Assembly: GCA_016763815.1 (NCBI GenBank)
Contig: JAESTB010000502.1
Coordinates: forward strand, 1-7,407
Direction: 5' to 3'
DNA from: Arenicella sp.
GTDB taxonomy: Bacteria > Pseudomonadota > Gammaproteobacteria > Arenicellales > Arenicellaceae
DNA: 7,407 nt
Within the stretch, counting starts at the first letter, position 1, and each line of letters begins with the position of its first letter. The notes under the pieces were generated by a model, which was not told the DNA's origin, did no database searches, and worked only from the letters and a program-made list of their open reading frames with translations. Position numbers and translations under genes: made by a program. Of the stretch, positions 5,765 to 7,407 are shown one piece after another.

Positions 5765-6826
5765 ATGCATCCACATGATACAAACGCAGATCAGGGAAGT
5801 GTTAAAAACAATGATTATATGCAAGCCAATACGGCAAACGGTGACAAACGAAAAATAAAGGTAGCCCACATAGTGCATGACCTAGATCTCGGCGGGATCA
5901 GGTCCGTCATATACAGCATTGCAGAATCTCGATTATCCGAGCGCTTCTGTTTCAGTTATTACAAAGCGGCCCCACGCCTTTGGTTTACTCCATTGGGCGT
6001 TGACATCATCATGATGCACTGTGCATCGAACTGGCAGACAATACCCAAGGTTTTGGCACTAAAAGCTATGAACTACCGCTCAAAAATAATTATTCAAGAA
6101 CACCATTATACGGCGGCCTTTGAGAGCAGAGTTTCCAGATTGTCGTGGTTTAGAGTGATGCTCAGAATCAATTACTCTCTGGTTGATAAGGTCATTTCAG
6201 TATCGGAAGGCCAAGGTCTGTGGATCAAAGCGCGAAAGCTATTGCCGTTAAAAAAACTGAAAATCATCCCGCAATGCCGGAAACTAGATCAATTTTTAGA
6301 AGTACCCCTCAAGCCGGTAACGGGTAAGCTTGTGTTGTGTGCTTATGGTCGGCTCCATGAGCAAAAAGGCTTTGATTTACTCATACATGTGATGAAACGC
6401 CTCCCTCATATCAATCTTAGAATCGCCGGTGCGGGGCCTCAGGAGGCTCAATTAAAAGAGTTGGCAGGCAATGCTCAAAATATTGAGTTTTGTGGACAGA
6501 TCAGCGACATACCGAGATTTCTGACAGAGTGTGACGCGGTGATCATTCCGTCGCTCTTTGAGCCTTTCGGGCTGGTTTGCCTTGAGGCACGCGCCGCAGG
6601 CAGGCCGGTTATTGTAAGCGATGTAGATGGTCTTCCAGAACAAGTCCAAGGTTGCGGCCTTATTGTAAAACCAAATAGTGAACAAGCACTCTATGACGCT
6701 GTAAATTCACTTGATGAACGACAACTTAAACGCTGGGCACAGCAAGCCAGAGCCGGGGCGAAAGACGCCTGGAAAACGTACATAAACCGTTGGGACAAGC
6801 TGTTTGTAACACTCGCTGAGGCCTAA
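5765..6826 (+). CDS. GT4-type (GT-B fold) glycosyltransferase
   Basis: 353 residues; transfers a sugar from an activated donor to a glycan or lipid-linked acceptor, probably at the cytoplasmic face of the inner membrane. The N-terminal acceptor domain starts at about 31 (IKVAHIVHDLDLGGIRSV), with the glycine loop LGGI at 42-45. The C-terminal donor domain begins near 187 with LVLCAYGRLHEQKGFDLL; AGAGP is at 221-225. The GT4 E-x7-E motif is E266 and E274 in EPFGLVCLE, followed by GRPVIVSDVDGLPEQV. The start is well supported: AGGGGG (5754-5759) lies five bases before the ATG. About 30 polar residues precede the fold, and the product is slightly shorter than many GT4 enzymes. It stands alone, divergent from the beta-helix gene, without other polysaccharide genes in view. 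Donor and acceptor cannot be assigned. Its stop overlaps the end of the antiparallel toxin remnant, suggesting a recombination junction. Confidence 0.92.
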   Translation: MHPHDTNADQGSVKNNDYMQANTANGDKRKIKVAHIVHDLDLGGIRSVIYSIAESRLSERFCFSYYKAAPRLWFTPLGVDIIMMHCASNWQTIPKVLALKAMNYRSKIIIQEHHYTAAFESRVSRLSWFRVMLRINYSLVDKVISVSEGQGLWIKARKLLPLKKLKIIPQCRKLDQFLEVPLKPVTGKLVLCAYGRLHEQKGFDLLIHVMKRLPHINLRIAGAGPQEAQLKELAGNAQNIEFCGQISDIPRFLTECDAVIIPSLFEPFGLVCLEARAAGRPVIVSDVDGLPEQVQGCGLIVKPNSEQALYDAVNSLDERQLKRWAQQARAGAKDAWKTYINRWDKLFVTLAEA

Positions 6827-7067
6827 CGATAACCTTCGCCAATACGGTTGTAGAACGATTCTTTGGCAGCTTGATAAACCAACAGCGTTTGAGCACCGCC
6901 ACTATTGCCTCGACCAACCAATGCAACACGTTTTTTAACAACATGATCGCCTAAGTATGCGTCTACCAGGCCGCGATCAATCCCTACACGGCCGCTCGCA
7001 CAGTTTCATCAGTTAAGCCTTCCTTGCAGTCTATTTATTGAATACTTTGCTTTTAAAATTTCCGCAT
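6823..7067 (-). pseudogene. decayed RelE/HigB-like toxin gene (COG4737-type)
   Basis: Minus-strand fragments in shifting frames reconstruct a RelE/ParE-superfamily toxin, a ribosome-dependent mRNase in intact relatives. From the ATG at 7067 one reads MRKF, then KSKVFNK followed by a TAG (7031-7033) where relatives have Trp. After a shift comes KEGLTDETVRAAV and another TAG (6984-6986). The last frame gives IDRGLVDAYLGDHVVKK, then RVALVGRGNSGGAQTLLVYQA. The pattern GHVVKKRVA, G-GKSGG-RTL is characteristic of this family. Relatives are about 110 residues; here only about 80 codons remain and the end (FYNRIGEGYR, stop 6823-6825) no longer resembles the family's YGF-K tail. The C-terminus is lost exactly where the glycosyltransferase ends. 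No antitoxin gene is visible on either side. It is non-functional. Confidence 0.6.
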
Positions 7068-7300
7068 TACAGGAGTTCGTAATCTTATGATGCATTGTAG
7101 CGCCTAGTGCTATATTGGGGTCGAATTACTTATTCGTTAACTACTATTCCACACTAACAGCTGCTCCCATAAATACCGAAAAACTGGGGGCGATAAATAA
7201 TAGCTTGTCATGGCTTTTCTGATGATTTTGCCATTCATTCAATCGATTCCTCCGCCATGCACCTCCCATTCCAGATTATATCTACAATTAATTTCCGTAT
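7068..7300. other. stretch without recognisable genes
   Basis: No credible gene, RNA or repeat was identified. A six-codon plus-strand frame (MMHCSA, ATG at 7087) follows AGGAG at 7071-7075 but is too short to weigh. The left part would have been the upstream region of the decayed toxin gene. Confidence 0.4.
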
Positions 7301-7338
7301 AAAAAGGCTTGCCTGCGTATTCGCTGGCAAGCCTTTTT
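7301..7338. terminator. strong bidirectional rho-independent terminator
   Basis: aaaaaggcttgcc (7301-7313) and ggcaagccttttt (7326-7338) form a perfect 13-bp stem. The 12-base loop can pair further (gcg with cgc) after one mismatch. T-runs follow the stem on both strands, so it can terminate transcription from either side. No intact gene lies directly to its left, so it probably served a gene now lost, or one beyond the right edge on the minus strand. Confidence 0.88.
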
Positions 7339-7407
7339 AGTTCCGCTACTCCTTTAAGGAGCCTCTGATTAAGTATAAACGGTCTCTGTAAGGCTTGAAG
7401 CGTACAG
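7339..7407. other. right edge, no gene recognised
   Basis: The last 69 bases hold a short dyad (ctcctttaaggag, about 7349-7361) and no identifiable coding region. A gene beyond the edge may begin or end nearby. Confidence 0.3.

Noticed and set aside
6452..6685. 77-codon minus-strand frame inside the glycosyltransferase
   Set aside because: It is antisense to the conserved donor domain of a confident gene and resembles no known family.
6726..6944. 72-codon minus-strand frame across the glycosyltransferase end
   Set aside because: It is out of frame with the toxin homology, which lies in a neighbouring frame of the same strand; the frame is a chance product.
6821..7018. Integron attC-like site: gcctaac at 6821-6827 and gttaagc at 7012-7018
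   Set aside because: The core-like heptamers are about 198 bp apart, longer than usual attC sites, and the DNA between them is explained by the toxin remnant. No integron integrase is visible.

Overview
The window looks like chromosomal DNA of a gammaproteobacterium of moderate GC, probably marine. This is inferred from the Fiu/PiuA-type receptor paired with a YbiX/PiuC-type hydroxylase, a Fur-like operator and sigma70-like promoters. Genus cannot be assigned from the sequence alone.

Left part (1-3183, minus strand): an iron-uptake operon. A Fur-box-like operator overlapping a sigma70-like promoter (about 3139-3183) precedes a TonB-dependent catecholate siderophore receptor (803-3091). Downstream lies a PKHD-type Fe(II)/2-oxoglutarate hydroxylase (687 leftward, cut by the window edge). 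The hydroxylase carries five copies of an 18-bp in-frame tandem repeat, coding Glu-Ser-Ser-Thr-Ser-Lys, where its relatives have a short linker. The receptor's longest open frame begins inside the promoter; the real start is most likely a GTG with a good Shine-Dalgarno sequence at 3091.

Middle part (3184-5764): accessory DNA. A decayed tyrosine-recombinase fragment (3373-3640) lies near one copy of a diverged ~100-bp direct repeat (3704-3806); the other copy is at 5501-5602. Between the copies is a secreted right-handed parallel beta-helix protein (3909-5312, minus strand). Its upstream region holds two short inverted repeats that could be operators.

Right part (5765-7407): a GT4-type glycosyltransferase (plus strand) is divergent from the beta-helix gene, which hints at polysaccharide synthesis and modification. 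Its stop codon overlaps the end of an antiparallel, decayed RelE/HigB-like (COG4737-type) toxin gene (6823-7067) that lacks its C-terminus. A strong bidirectional terminator-like hairpin at 7301-7338 is followed by 69 bases with no recognisable gene.

Overall, a conserved iron-uptake operon borders a patchwork of polysaccharide genes, recombinase and toxin debris and repeats, which resembles an insertion hotspot. No clearly new multi-gene system is visible. The strongest leads are the in-frame repeat in the hydroxylase, the 43-bp palindrome around the Fur site, and the repeat pair flanking the beta-helix gene.
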